A stretch of DNA of 64,000 nucleotides from Amoebidium appalachense (lineage: Eukaryota; Ichthyosporea), in NCBI GenBank assembly GCA_963693365.1, contig CAVNZM010000005.1, positions 12,214,001 through 12,278,000 of the forward strand. Direction: 5' to 3'. Positions 1 to 13,491 of the stretch are shown here, one piece after another. The first letter of the stretch is position 1. Every line of letters starts with the position of its first letter. The position numbers were made by a program, and so were the translations under genes. Under the pieces are notes generated by a model that saw only the letters and a list, made by a program, of their open reading frames with translations, was not told the origin of the DNA and made no database searches.

Positions 1-214
1 AAACCCACACATACACACAGCACAAACCCGCAGCAAGACGAAAAACACGGGGCACAAAAGACCCGAAGGGAAAACAAAATTTAACACCAGTGAAGCACCG
101 ATCCTTTGGCCAGACCGTGCTGAGTCTCAGAGCAAGGAACCAAAACAACAACAAGAAAAAACACCTGGCACACTATCAGACCTCAAAACACGAATATTTG
201 CTCTATTGTGAACG

Positions 215-685
215 TTAGATGGCATCTGCGCGCACATCAACGATCAGTTCATCTTTCCCTGCCAGTAGTTCTTGAACCTCGGCCACGTCGTTGATTCTTC
301 GGCCATTCACGGAAACTATGACGTCCCCCAGGCGAAGGCCAGCCATGCCACAGGGGCCGTTTCGCCACACGTATGCCACGACAAGATCACCGCGCTTGCC
401 ACGGGTTTTCTGGATCTGTATGCTGGATCTGCGTGCTGGATGTGCAGGGAGAACAAGAGTGCGACTGTTTCCTGTTGTCGAAACTCGTTCGAATTCGGCA
501 GCTGGAGCAACCGAGCTCGAGACAGGTGTGACAGTCAAGCAAAGGGGTTGGCAAGGGCGATGTTCCAGCAGGGTTTTTATGACATCTTCGTGTGTTGCCT
601 GCTTGTCACTCGGGACTGCCTTGGTGTGCATGATACCCAAAATCTTGTTGCAGAGAGAAGACACTGCAGTTAAGCCGCCGACCAT
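215..685 (-). CDS. PDZ-domain protein, single exon
   Basis: The frame encodes 156 residues. The C-terminal 60 or so (from GDLVVAYV to the end) read as one PDZ domain: a GPCGMAGLRLGDVIVSVNGRRI segment covers the carboxylate-loop side, the buried GL..GD turn and the I.SVNG strand typical of PDZ and HtrA-type PDZ domains. The first 90 residues have no recognisable domain and no signal peptide. An in-frame TGA lies 9 nt upstream of the ATG at 685, so the start is well supported and no upstream coding exon can join in this frame. The stop is TAA. No protease domain is present, so it is a PDZ-only adaptor rather than an HtrA protease. Partner and location are unknown. Confidence 0.75.
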   Translation of the reverse strand: MVGGLTAVSSLCNKILGIMHTKAVPSDKQATHEDVIKTLLEHRPCQPLCLTVTPVSSSVAPAAEFERVSTTGNSRTLVLPAHPARRSSIQIQKTRGKRGDLVVAYVWRNGPCGMAGLRLGDVIVSVNGRRINDVAEVQELLAGKDELIVDVRADAI

Positions 686-2315
686 TCTTTTTCAGTTGTC
701 TTAGGAGGGTGATTGTCGACTGTGGTCAAACTTGGGGCAGATTTGTAGATGTTGAAAAGAGGAAAGGGCAGCGGGGCCCCTTACATCAATCTATCCATCG
801 TGAGGGAAATCAAGCCATATAATGGCCTTATTCCATTACACAGAGAAAGAGAAGAAACGTGTGTTTTTTTGGAGAAACACAGACGTGTTTGGTAACTGAA
901 AAGAATGAGCCTTTTACCTACGTACTGGCAGGGTGAAGCCACTTCAACTTGCATTGAGCCAGTTGATCATGCGTCAAGAATGAACGTACGCTAAATGCAT
1001 AGCATGATTTGTAGACTCTTTTCAAAAATGGTAGACTGTTAAACGTGCAAAAGCCTTAAGACTCTACAACGATTCGTAGATAAACCTCTGCATGCTTATG
1101 GTGATTATCAGCTTCGAGTGAGCCCTTGTCCTTTCACCAATCAAACCAGCGCTAGCGACAGGGCTGAAATGACGAACCCTCAGCATCAAACTCTTTACAT
1201 TCATCATTTTTGTGCTAAATATTGTTAGCATAGGCACATTATTGTATCTTCAGACACTTTACGCTATTTATTACCCAGCCTTTTTGGCATATTCCCGACT
1301 CTGTCAGCCTCCTTCAGGTAAACCAGCTACCAGTGCCCAAGTCCGATACCCGCCCCCGCAACTACGTCACTGTGTATAATGACTTCAAGCCAATCATAGG
1401 TTGCTTTCAATGATACCGAATCACCGATACTTTTTGTTGCGCAAAAAGTGATCCATTATATGCCCTATTTATGGTCAAAGGCTTTCTTGAAAATGTGCTC
1501 AAATTATACTTATTAGCTGTATCTCTGTTATTATCCCTCAAAGTGCTAAGATTAATTTATTTTCAATATGAAGATATGTGTAGATTTGATGTCACACTCA
1601 CCTCCAAGTTCCAACACCGCATATGCAATCATGAGCAGGTTGCAAATTTGGATTTTGCCGGTTTCATAATATTCGTGATCGGGTCATATGACTCATGATC
1701 GAAGACTCAGGAATCATCATTAGACCAAGTAACAAATAGTCCTATCTCAATAGAACATCACCAGACGAAATAATGTTTTATATTTAAACAATAAATGCAT
1801 ATATTCAATTATCTTCCGCCATATATACTCATAACATTAGAGCATGTAATACAGCAAGCTCTCCTTGTCGAACCTGGACTTTGAGCCCGATGTCAGAAGT
1901 TCTGTATGGGTCGACCCGTAAAAGATCCTCACCCGACCCGGAAGTAAATACTCCCCATAGCTCCCGGCCTTGTGAGTGGCTATCTACGCACCATCAACCA
2001 AAACTTTGAACACAGTTTTGGAAGTGTTCGGTGCGCGTTCGAACTTCACAGAGACGAACGGGAAAAAAAAAAATAGCTAAGGTAGACGTACTGGGCTATG
2101 TACGTGCGTGTGTACGCGTAGACGTGTGCACGTGTGCGGGTGTGCGTGCGTGTAGATCTTTCAGCTAATTCCCCTCAGAGATTTTACCAATCGATTCGTT
2201 CTGTGAAAGCATCTTGGCAGAAAATACGACACTGATCTATGGACAAATAATTGCACCTTTTCCCCCCTCGAGTTATAAGCTGTTAACCTGCTACCTATAA
2301 AAGCAAAGCGCGAAA
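686..2315. other. Intergenic, no gene seen
   Basis: Moderately AT-rich spacer between divergent genes (PDZ gene on minus, three-exon gene on plus). It lacks the G/C homopolymers that fill the rest of the window, as expected for a shared promoter region. Short frames such as the one at 1471-1698 have no recognisable content. A TATAAAA element lies near 2296, about 20 bp before the ATG at 2316. Confidence 0.5.
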
Positions 2316-3437
2316 ATGGGGAAAGACGATGGAAAGGGAGGGGCTGCAGCTGCTGGGCCCGAGAACCCTGAAGTAGACATGTTTGAGGCACTTGGAAATC
2401 TTGGCAAGTGTCTGGAGGGGATTGACCCTGTAGATAGGATGAAGATTCAGGAGGAGGTGGCAGATTTGGTGCTGGTGATGGGAAAGATGGCAAAGGTGCC
2501 CGCCGCAAATGTTATCCAGCTTGCTGCAGACTTGCTCAAGGGTGGATGCTCGGAGGTAGGTGATGAGTGTGATGTTGTTTGCATCATCTTTGTCATGTAG
2601 TAGTTTTGCCACGCTTTCAAAATTTGTTTGCCATAGGCTGTTGTTGGCGCCTTGATTTAGTGTCTTGCCTATTGTTCTACCGTTGTGAGCCGTGTGCGTC
2701 TTCTGGACTATTTTCTGCGCGTGTGCTTCGTAACATCCACAAGGCAATGATCACACGGTAAGTTTTTGGAGTGTTCCAATCACGGTTGTCCCATTGTTGT
2801 CTCTGGTGTGACTGCTTGCTCACGTGAACAGTGCTCTAGATCTACTGCAAGTTAAACTGGCATTCTCCATCCCTCTTTCTTCACATCATCTACATACAAG
2901 CGGAAATCAGATTACTGCACGACCTATTCATATGGGCTTTACCCCATGCTCGTGCCCCGCCTGCTTCATGCTATGATCCTAACTAAAGATCTCGCTGCTC
3001 TCGTCATGTTTTGGCACGTGGAAAGCTGCCCTCCATCTGGCTTACTTCGTCCGAGCTCCCCGATCCAAACTTCTTGTCGCCTTCCTCCACACCAGAATTA
3101 GGACAACAAACGCCCCCACAGCCCAGCCCCCCCCCCCCCCCCCCCCCACCCCGCCTTCCCCTCCCCCCCCTCCCGGGGAACCTATCACGTTTTTCTGTTG
3201 GTGCTTGCATGCTTATCCTCTCCCCAACCCCCCGTCTCGTCCTCACCCTAGCAGCAACTACCGTTCTAAAACTTTGTATTCTCTTTCATGTGGCCCCGTA
3301 TCATTTGCCTCCAGCTACCAGCTTCTTGTTTCATTCTCTCTCTCTATTCAGCAGCTCACACATAAACACATGTTTATACAATACACATTGAATGTACAGT
3401 CGCACACGGGTATGCAACACAAAGACACAAAAACGTA

Positions 3438-3518
<81 letters not shown>

Positions 3519-4164
3519 TCTCTACGTCCTTGGCGGGACTCTCGCAAGCCCATTACTTACCATCTCCCTACTGCCCTGTTCCTTTCCTTCTGTCAACCTC
3601 CCTCACTCCCCCTCCGCTCCCTCCCTCCTTCTCCTGTGGCATGTGTGCACAGAACTCTTGACGACGTGTATTGCCCTCCCCCCTCCCCCCCCTCTCCTTT
3701 TCCCACTCCCACGCCCAAGAGGTAAACTTTTTTAAAAACCCCCTTCTTTTATTAATGGCATCCTGCTGATGGGCTCTGTTCAGGTATCACATTCTACCTG
3801 CATGGTTCTTTTTTTCTTCTTTTTTCTTTCTTTTCTTCCTTCTTGTGGTCTCTGGTCTTCCGTGTAGAATAACTGAGCGCTGTTTACAGACTTCAGCCTT
3901 CTTCAGCACATTTTTGCCTGCCCAATCACCTGCCTTCCCCACTCTCACTGGCCTCACACTGATAACCTCGCTGCCCCACTTGTCTCTCCTGCCCAAGTCT
4001 TTCACTTAGCCATCCCCCCCTCCCCCCAGGACCCCCGGACCCCCCCAACCCCCCTCTCGACCCCCCCCCCCCCCCCCCCCCCGCCGGCGGTCCTGCCTTG
4101 CCCCACCGACTATGTGCTTCATCCAGTGTAGCTCATTATAGGGCCCCCCTTCCTCCCCCCCCCC

Positions 4165-4201
<37 letters not shown>

Positions 4202-5810
4202 CCCACACACACACCCGCCTGGCTGCTTTTTGGATATTAGGCACCGTTCAAGTTTATTTTGCCGGCCCATGTGATATTGTTTCTTCTCTTTTATTGTTGT
4301 TGTTTGATTTGCCAACGTACTTCTATGTTTAGCTCTGCTTTCCGACCATCGGATACCCCCCCCCCCCAACCCAACCCAACCCAAAAAAAAAAACCACCAC
4401 CGAGGATGGGCTCCGTTAAATTATGTGTGGTTTGCGCTCTTCATCGTGACCGTTGTTAATGTGTGCTTCGTACTTTATGGCGCATTCAACCCCCCCCCCC
4501 CCCCCACCACCACCACCACCACCACCACCTCCTCCTCCTCCTTCCTCCCCCCGAGGTTCCGGGTAGTTTGGCCCCGGTATTGTAGGTGACTTAGGGCCCT
4601 CTCTGAGAACACATTCTACTTCTGTCGATGTGGCTTGGCTCAAAAGTTATCTGCAATTTGCTTCTCCCATTCTAAATGTTTTATGCCCGTTGTATCTGTG
4701 CTGTACATATGTACCATATTATGACATACCCTACTATTCCTTGTCCCGTCTTGTCATTCCCCCACCGCCCGTTCAAGTGTCTGTCCATGCATATTTCTTT
4801 TCCTTTCTGGTTTTGCATTTTCGTGACGTTAAGTCTTTTGATGCCTCACTTTCACAATCCCTTTTTTCTAATGCATATACATATCCCCCCCCCCTCTTGA
4901 GGATGGGATCTGCTTAATGTGCATACTCTTTGTGTGATTTGCACTCTGCATTGTGTTGTCTGTTGAACGTGTACTTCCGTACTTTATGACACAATCAAGC
5001 CCCCCTCCCCCCCCCCTCTCTCCTGTGTCTCTGAAACTTGGATACCGTGGACGACTTTGGCCGCCCATATGGAGGGGCTCTAGCTATGATGCATATTCGT
5101 TGTGCGTGCTTTTTTTTTTTGGTTTTGCAAATTCTGCGCACTGTGTTGTCCGCCGTTTATGTGTACTTCATATTCTGCAAATACACCTAAACCATTCTCC
5201 TTTTTAAACTCTAACATATCCCCTTCCCTTCCCCCTGCCTTCCTCTCTCCTCCCACCCCCCCCCCCCCCCCCCCCCGTCCCTCTCCCCCTCTCTCCTCTC
5301 CCCCGCTCCCCCCCTCCTCCCCCCCCCCCTCCTCTCTCCTCCTCCCCCCCCCCCCCCTCCCCGCCCCCCTCCCTCCTCCCCCCCGTTCTCTCTCTCTCTC
5401 TCTCCCCCCCCCCCCCTCCCCCCCACCCTGTCCCCTCAGGTGATATTCCGAGCGCTTACAAACCAGGTCGAGGTGATGGTGAGTGGGCCAGTCAACCACT
5501 TCCAGAAGCCAGAGACCATCATATACAATGCACTGAGGGATGTGAAGATGGAGAAGATATCACTCAACGATGCACTGATAAAGCGCTTGGTATGTTGTCT
5601 CTCTCTCCCCCCCCCCCCTCTCCTCCTCCCCCTCTCCCCCCCCCCCCATGCACAGACACCCTCATAAAGCGCTTTGGTTTGACTCTCCCCTCCCTCCCTC
5701 CCCCCTCCCCCCCCCCCCCCCCCCCCCCCCCCCGTGCACGCACATGCATACCTCCCACTGCACCTCCCCCCCTTGCTCCTAAACATGCACACACACGCAC
5801 ACGCACTCGT

Positions 5811-5899
<89 letters not shown>

Positions 5900-6424
5900 C
5901 ACACGTACACACGCACACGCACGCACACACACACGTGACACACACACACCACCCACCATCACCACCACATCCTCCCCCTCTCACCCCCTCCCCCCATCCC
6001 CCTCCCTCCCCCTCTCCCCCAAAAACAAAACGAAAAAAAAAAAAAAAAAAAAAAAAAAAGACACACCCAACAACATACACCTGTTCTATGCCCTGCATTC
6101 TGTTCTTTGTTGTGTGCTTTGTACTTGCCTTGTAATGCTGTATATCCCCCCCCCCCCCCCCCCCCCCCCCCCCTCTCTCTCCCCCAGAGCAAAAAAAAAA
6201 AAAAAAAAAAAGTCTGTTTGTGCGGCGGTGGTGGTACTATGGAACGGTGTCATATTCACATGCATGGATGAAATCGCGCAAGCACCATGCACACACACGT
6301 GGAAACATACCCACACACACACTCACACTTACGACCCCCCCTCCCGGCCCCTCCTCGCCCGCACCAAAAACCACCTTATGCCATCACCACCACCACACAT
6401 AAACGCTTGTGTGGGCACGCGCGC

Positions 6425-6462
<38 letters not shown>

Positions 6463-6481
6463 TCAGATACACACACACATA

Positions 6482-6512
<31 letters not shown>

Positions 6513-6521
6513 GCGCACACA

Positions 6522-6579
<58 letters not shown>

Positions 6580-6848
6580 AAACACAGGGCCAACACCGAG
6601 CCAAGCGCGAAAATATCTCTGAAGAAGAAGCCATCGAAAAGATCAAAGACTTTGTCCATGCACAGTCTCAGCTTGCGGCCGCCGAAAAACAAAAACAACA
6701 AAAGGCAAAATTTGCGGAAAGTTTCAACAAATTTGGGGGGGATGCGGGTTCGCCAAAGAAGGAAGAAGAGAAGAAGGAAGGGCCTGGCGGTACCGATAGC
6801 CCAAGAAGAGAGAGACGGAGGAGGGAAAAAGAGGGTGTGCCTGCATAA
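2316..6848 (+). CDS. Unknown helical protein, three exons (216 aa)
   Basis: Exons are 2316-2555, 5440-5589 and 6588-6848, all joined in phase 0 (GAG|GTAGGT, CAG|GTGATA, TTG|GTATGT, CAG|GGCCAA; stop TAA). The N-terminal part is a Gly/Ala leader followed by amphipathic helices ([36 protein letters not shown]). Exon 2 gives a compact helical stretch ending DALIKRL. Exon 3 is strongly charged with an A/Q/K-rich helix ([20 protein letters not shown]) and an Arg/Lys-rich tail ([11 protein letters not shown]) that could act as a nuclear signal. I do not recognise the family. The introns of 2.9 and 1.0 kb are almost entirely C-tracts, (CA)n and reverse copies of repeat R1. The acceptor of exon 3 directly abuts a (CA)n run. 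Codon-level openness across three phase-0 exons is the main support. Confidence 0.65.
3439..3517. repeat. (CA)n microsatellite in intron 1 of the 2316-6848 gene
   Basis: About 40 uninterrupted CA units on the plus strand, which is the sense strand of the host gene. Confidence 0.95.
4404..4490 (-). repeat. Repeat R1, partial copy
   Basis: The reverse complement reads (G)n, TTGAATGCGCCATAAAGTAC, GAAG..., then ...GAGCCCATCCTCGG, matching the R1 pattern seen at 8000, 10801, 29697 and 31560. It is antisense to the host gene. Confidence 0.7.
4893..4998 (-). repeat. Repeat R1, partial copy
   Basis: The reverse complement contains GTCATAAAGTACGGAAGTAC, ACAACACAATGCAGAGTGCA, AGAGTATGCA and CCCATCCTC in the R1 order. 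A more diverged copy follows at about 5048-5190 (CATATTCGTTGTG..., GTGTACTTCATATTCTGCA). Both are antisense to the host gene. Confidence 0.7.
5813..6577. repeat. Simple-repeat block in intron 2: (CA)n, poly-A, poly-C, (CA)n
   Basis: (CA)n at 5813-5896, an A-run near 6034-6059, a C-run near 6147-6172, an A-run near 6190-6210 and a second long (CA)n at about 6429-6576. The last one runs up to within about 10 nt of the exon 3 acceptor at 6587/6588. Confidence 0.9.
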
Positions 6849-6958
6849 GATATCCTACATTGCTTTTTCACATGTATAACCCCCCTCAGGGCCACGTACC
6901 GTGCCCCTGCATATACCGTGATACGCGCACAGATGTAAGGACACACGCCAAGTGGCAT

Positions 6959-7036
<78 letters not shown>

Positions 7037-7154
7037 ACTCACAAACACACACACAGACACTGACAAACACACACACACACAGTCCCTCTCGAGTCTCCCC
7101 CTGTCTCCCTCCGTCCCTCCCTCTCTCTCTCTCTTTCTCCCTTCACACACCCTG

Positions 7155-7211
<57 letters not shown>

Positions 7212-7999
7212 CCTCCCTCTCTTTTGCAGAGGGTGTATCTATAATTAAGTCCCCCCTTTGCCACTTTGCCCCTGTTCCACCTTTGCCCTGTGCTTGCAGC
7301 TGAGCCCTCGATGGGCATGTGATTGTATCACGTGACCGGCGTGCTTGTGATAAAATTTATAATTAAAATTATTGTTATTGTAGTGGCGATTTCACAACTG
7401 TTCATTAGCAGCTCTACATATTAGCCTATGATATTTGCTCGTGGTGAGCCACACAACCAACTCATTTGTAATGAACAGAACCGTAGGATGTGTTTATACA
7501 TCGTGCCGCGGCCGCAGGTCATTATGATAATACAAATACAGCGCTAGCACACATATTTTCAACCATTGCACGTGTTTACACATGCAGCATACAGGCTTAC
7601 GCACGTGCTTGCGGCGCATGCAGCTGCACACGTACACAGGTATGTGCTTGTGGTAACGTACAGTACAGATGCACTGCTTGGATGGTGGCAACTTCCATGA
7701 CCTGGCGTGAAAACGTCATCATAAATCATGGATGTGTGTACACATGGACGTGCACCATGTACAATGTCGCACGTGTGTGTGTGTGCAGTGTGTGCAGCTG
7801 CAGGCAGGGAGCGGGGAGGAATCATCTGTGTGCGCGTGGGGGGGGGGTAAACGGATCCGGAGGGGGCCGGCTAGAATCTGGTCTCAGTGCATTGACAACA
7901 GCTCTTGCCAAGGGTCCCGGCCCAGGGGATGGGCCGGCAGCGGCTGGGGGGGCTCGGGAGAAGAGAGAGGAGGAGGAGAAGGGGGAGGGGCAGGGGGGG

Positions 8000-8250
8000 G
8001 TTTTGAATGCGTCAAAAAGTACGAAGTACACAAGAACAAACGGATAACACGATGCAGAATGCAAGCCATACATAAAGAGTATGCATAATAAGCAGAGCCC
8101 ATCCTCAGGGGGGGCCCACGTCATCCACAGTACCCGAGTTTCGACCTATTCCCCTCGTTAACGAAACCCAACTCAGATACTGTTTCACTTGAACATGAGT
8201 AGGTCACCCGTCTTGATCAGAGACGAGCAGGGTTGCTTATGCAGGCAAGG
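8000..8250 (+). repeat. Repeat R1, full-length copy
   Basis: It begins right after a G-rich tract with TTTTGAATGCGTCAAAAAG and TACGAAGTACACAAG, continues through AGTATGCATAATAAGCAGAG and CCCATCCTCAGGGGGGG, then the second half with CCCGAGTTTCGACC, AACGAAACCCAACTCAGAT and CTTGATCAGAGACGAGCAGG. The same order recurs at 10801-11085, 29697-29975 and 62215-62400. There is no open frame and no obvious terminal repeat. Confidence 0.8.
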
Positions 8251-8796
8251 GCAGTGGGAAAGGCCGGGGGTTAAAGTTGCAGCAGTAAGCAGAAGCAAGA
8301 AAAATATAGATAGGAACTCAGGAGACGGGGCTTCTAGGAAGCTCCCCCGTCGATACCTAAGTCGATACTTCCCTGGCTAACATACTACACCAGCTGAAAA
8401 GAATTAAGTCCCGAAGGCCACAGAATTCGTAATCAGAGGGGAAAATATGAGATTTGACCCACGCCGCAGGGTAGTAACACGCTTACTAGGGCGGAACTTT
8501 ATCGTCTTCGAACGGAAAGCTATGCCCCCGGATGTCAGCCGGAAATATGGTATCACCCATTGCTTTGGGCTTGAAAAAAGCCAAACCGATAGTCCGAGTT
8601 ATGTTACGCCGGCGGGTAACATGCCGCATGGGTTCCAAGGGAGCTGTCGCCAACAGAGCGGTGTGTGCATGCGTGCGCGTAACGCAATGTGTGAAGTGTG
8701 TCTATAGCTATGAAAGGGGGTATGCAGAAGTGGACAGATGAAGTGTGTGGAGAGAAAAACAGTAAGAAGAAAAGTAGACACCGGTATGTGCAACCC

Positions 8797-8838
<42 letters not shown>

Positions 8839-8899
8839 AATAAGCGAAGATTACAGGTAATCAACCAGAACAACAAATGACAAGCAAAACAACAGGCGC

Positions 8900-9110
<211 letters not shown>

Positions 9111-9120
9111 GGGGAGGGGG

Positions 9121-9446
9121 GTCTTAGGGATGCTGCAGAATCGTCAGATATTAGACAAATCGTACCAATACGATCATTCTCTCATATATGTGAGAAGATT
9201 GTGACTAACGATGTGCAGATCTGGTTAAGACCTGTTGGGTGTGCAGAGAAAATGGGAGGGGAAGGAGGGAGGGAAAGGGGGAGGGGGGGGGGGGGGAAGT
9301 AAGAGAGGGGAGGGAATGTTAGAGTGTCAGTAGTCTCAGGGGACCCTGCAGAGTCGTTAGATGTCAGACAAAAACGCACCAACGACCAAGTTCTCCGAGG
9401 GGAGAAATGCGTAAAACGTTCTGCAGAGTGGGTTAGAGACCTGCTG
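9121..9446. repeat. Diverged direct duplication, two copies
   Basis: The segment starting GTCTTAGGGATGCTGCAGAA (9121) is matched by GTCTCAGGGGACCCTGCAGA (about 9333). Both end in GGTTAAGACCTG or GGTTAGAGACCTG. The copies are about 212 bp apart and separated by a G-rich tract. Confidence 0.55.
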
Positions 9447-9549
9447 ATGAGAAGAGTGTATACAGGGTTTGGCCAGGGGGGGGGGGGGGGGGAAGGGGGG
9501 GGGAAAAAGAAGGTAGGAGGGGAAGGGGGGGGGGGGGGGAGGAGAAGGG

Positions 9550-9581
<32 letters not shown>

Positions 9582-10173
9582 AGGGGCAGGGGGGGGGGAT
9601 GGAACGACGAACACACAATGCATACGGTGCACGTGGTGCGCATGGACCCTGGTGGTGAAAAATGGGATTTGTGGCCGTATACATGTGTGGAGCCTTGGGA
9701 TGATGATGAGAATTGTGATGGTAGTGGACCCCGAGTGAGTGGGGTCCGCGGCTGAGGTACCGTGCACAAAAGGCAGCTTACCCAACCACGATAAGTTTCA
9801 TGTAAGGTCCATTATTTGGCAAGGAATCAAGCTAAGTCTTGCAAACACGAACGAAGACGACTTTGGCGCAGGCAACATATGAAAGTTTAAGGTTTAGCTA
9901 TATTGGGGGTTAGAGTACGAAGTGTATACATTCATAAGGGGGGAATGTGCTGTTAACGTTCATAACAGACAACACGATGTAGAGCGCACACCACACATAA
10001 CGAGTATGCATAATAAGCAGGGCCCATCCTTGGGGGGAAATAGCGAAAGGACCGGTGGTTTATTCATTGATCTTTTTAATCATTTTATTTTCAGGTCATG
10101 TCAAATACACCCACCACACACACATTGGGTGGGTTTCAACGCCCCTCCACCGTTCACCTTCCTCCACAACTCC

Positions 10174-10378
10174 TCAATCCTTCTTCTGTTTTTGGTCGCC
10201 GTCCTTGTGGTAAAGGAACACGAAAGAGAGAAGATAAACCCCCCCAATCATTGAAAATGCGCTGACGTAATATGGGTAGGCGCCAACAAGGAATCGGCTG
10301 TGCATGGTGTTGCGGAGCGGGCGGATCACTTCGACGTGCTCCAAGTCAAGGTTGGTGTAGCCCGTGCGGTGGTAGTTG

Positions 10379-10467
<89 letters not shown>

Positions 10468-10603
10468 GGCCTGCTGCGGGGGCAGGGGGGAGGGGGGGGA
10501 GGGGTGTGTGTGTTTAGAATGCCGCACAGCACAAAGCACATTTCACAGCCGATATTGGGTGGGGTGTATGGGTTCGTGGTGGTGGTGGTAGTAGTTGTGG
10601 TTG

Positions 10604-10634
<31 letters not shown>

Positions 10635-10761
10635 TAAGAAAGTGTTACAGACTACGAGGCATATATTCACGACGGATAACCAACGACGATTTCCCAAAGA
10701 GCACACACCATGAGTATGCATTATTAGCAGATTCCTGCTTCGGTGGGCCCAAGCCATTCAC

Positions 10762-10792
<31 letters not shown>

Positions 10793-11677
10793 AGGGGGGG
10801 TTTGAATGCGGAACACAGTACGAAGTACGCATACACGATGAGAAGCATGGTGCAGGACACATGCAAAGGCAAACATTCAAGTATGCAGCATCAGCCATGC
10901 GCACAGTATGCGTCATAAGCAGAGCCCATCCTCAGGGAGGGCCCAAGTCATCAATTGCGTCTGAGTTTCGACCCCTTAGCCCGCGTATATACGACGCTCC
11001 AACTCAGACAGCAGCATCAACTGAACTTGGGTGGGTCAACCCGTCTTGATCAAAGACGAGCAGGGTTGCTTATGCAAGCAAGGTGAGCAAAACGGTGAAG
11101 ATGTATGTGCAAACTAATGCAGTGCAGCGACAAACGCGTATGTGCTTACAGATGCACGACACAGAGCAACCATGCCCGGTTGCATGGAAGTAAAGATGTC
11201 TCCGGGGGGGGGGGACTGAGAAGGCGAGAGACACGAGAGTGACAGAGAGAGAGAAAGAATAGGGGAGGAAGGGGGACGTAAAGCAGTGTTAACATTAGAA
11301 AACACACCTTGAACGTGAAGAGACCGTAGACGTCCGGCAGGCGGAACTTGATGGAATATTCTCCGTCGGCACCAGGCACAAGGTACCTGATCTCGAAGGG
11401 GTCCATACGTGTGTACTGCATCTGCATGTCTGTGCGCCCGTTGTAGGGCACCCACTTGCCCTCTCTCATCTCCTCCACCCAGATCTCGTATTCCTGTACG
11501 AGCACACGGGAAAAAAGTGTGTGGTTGGTGATTGGTTGGTGAGTGATATAAGGGGGGGCAAAGGGGTGTATATTAGGTGCTGACAGGGGAAAGTGTCGGA
11601 TTAGTAGATTGTGGGTGTTCTAGAAATATAATATGCACTCACAAATAAGCAGTAAAGAAATAAAAAAATAAATAGAT

Positions 11678-11747
<70 letters not shown>

Positions 11748-11843
11748 ATCCCTCTCCCTCTCCCTCTCCCTCTCTCATCTCTCTCTCTCTGTCCCCCCCC
11801 CCCCCCCCCCCCCCCCCCTCTCTCTCTCTCTCTCTTTTTTTTT

Positions 11844-11874
<31 letters not shown>

Positions 11875-12438
11875 GGGGACAATATAAACACCAACAAAAA
11901 ACCAACAAAAAACAAAAACAGAAGAAATGCGACGGGAAGTATGAAGCATTGGTAACATCCATCCTTGAAACGAGGGAATGAAAAAGGAAGACGGGAAGGG
12001 AGGAAGGGAGGGCGGGAGGGAGGGAGGGAGTAGGGCCCGGAGGAAGAGGAGAGAGAATGGCCCGAGGGGTGGGGGGGAAGGGTTCGTATGTGTTGCAGAG
12101 TACGAAATGCCCATTCAAAAGATTCTGCAGTAATCGTGCCCACTACCAAGGGGTGTGTAAGTGCACACGGGCCTCCCGGGGGGAGGGGGGAGGGGGGGGG
12201 GGAGGGGGGGGGGGGGGGGTCTAAATGGAAATTACAGCATACCACATCATCTCTGACGGTGTATGTGCCGGGGGCCTTTGGGTTGATGGTGTGCACGTTG
12301 ACCTCTCTTGCTCTCAGGACGGCCTTCTCACGGAATGTCCATTTGCCGGCCTCAAGGGTAAATGCTGCATTGCCTGATGCAACGGTCCTGGGTGCAACAC
12401 AAGAGAAATTATGAGAAATTATGGTCAGATATCTACAG

Positions 12439-12471
<33 letters not shown>

Positions 12472-13460
12472 TTCCACAAAAAAAACAAAAAACAAAAAAA
12501 AAAAAAAAAAAAAAAAAAAACATGAACACGCACGCACGCACGCACACACACTGTGGGTGCTGAGTTCACACAACTGATTCACTACAACTGAATGTTGCCT
12601 TCCGCACAACAATACACTCCGCCTTCCCCGCTGCCCTCAAAGCCCCCCCCCCCCCCCCCCCCCCCCCCTCTCCCCTGCCCTCCCCCCCCTTCCCAACCAC
12701 ATCCAAAAATAAAAGAAAGTATGAAAAGAAAGAAAGAAAAAGAAACGTATGTGCAGGCACGCAGGTACACAGGCACACGCACACGCACCAACCCACACAC
12801 ACCCCTTGGAGTTCCAGTGGCAAGTGAAAATATGAGAAAAGAAAGAAAAAAGTTGATAGGCATCCAAGAAGAAATATACCCCCCCCCCCCCCCCCCCCCC
12901 TTCCCCTCCCTTTCTCTCTCTCTCTCTCTCTGGGTGCGTGTGTGTATGTGTATATATATGTGTGTGTGTGTGTGTGTGTCTGTGTATGTATATGTATGTG
13001 TGTGGGTGTTTAGGAAGAAAAGGTCGTGGTGGTGGTGGTGGTTTGGGGGGGGGGGGGGGGGGGGGGGGGGGAGAGGGGGGGGGGGGGAAAGAGAGAGAGA
13101 GGAAAATATGCTTTTCCAGCACATACTTTCCGTCCTTTGTCACCGTGGCCTCAGCATACTCGTCACTCATGGCATCCACAGACCCAACGAGCAGCAGACG
13201 GGCAGAATTTCTGGCCTGCATGGCTCCGATCACGATTGTGTCCGATCCGACTGAGATCGGCCGATCCGGTGCCGATTTCCCAGCGGTTCCGAGGAAGGAG
13301 GTCGATGGGGCGTGAGCAACAGGGAAGGAGAACTGGCTGCGGAACTGTGTATGTGCGTGTGTGTATGTGCGCGCGTGTGTGTACGTGTACGTGTGTGTGT
13401 GTCTACGTGTGTGTGTGGATGTGTGTGTGCAGACAAAAAGTCTTTTCTTTTCCCGGGTGT

Positions 13461-13491
<31 letters not shown>

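Noticed and set aside
5436-6848. Long frames rich in Thr-His, Val-Cys, Pro or Gly covering (CA)n and C/G tracts, here and throughout the window
   Set aside because: They are translations of simple repeats on both strands, with no conserved segment outside the real exons.
11775-12569. 264-codon minus frame
   Set aside because: Only about 48 residues (DDOST exon 7) are real; the rest is intron repeat.
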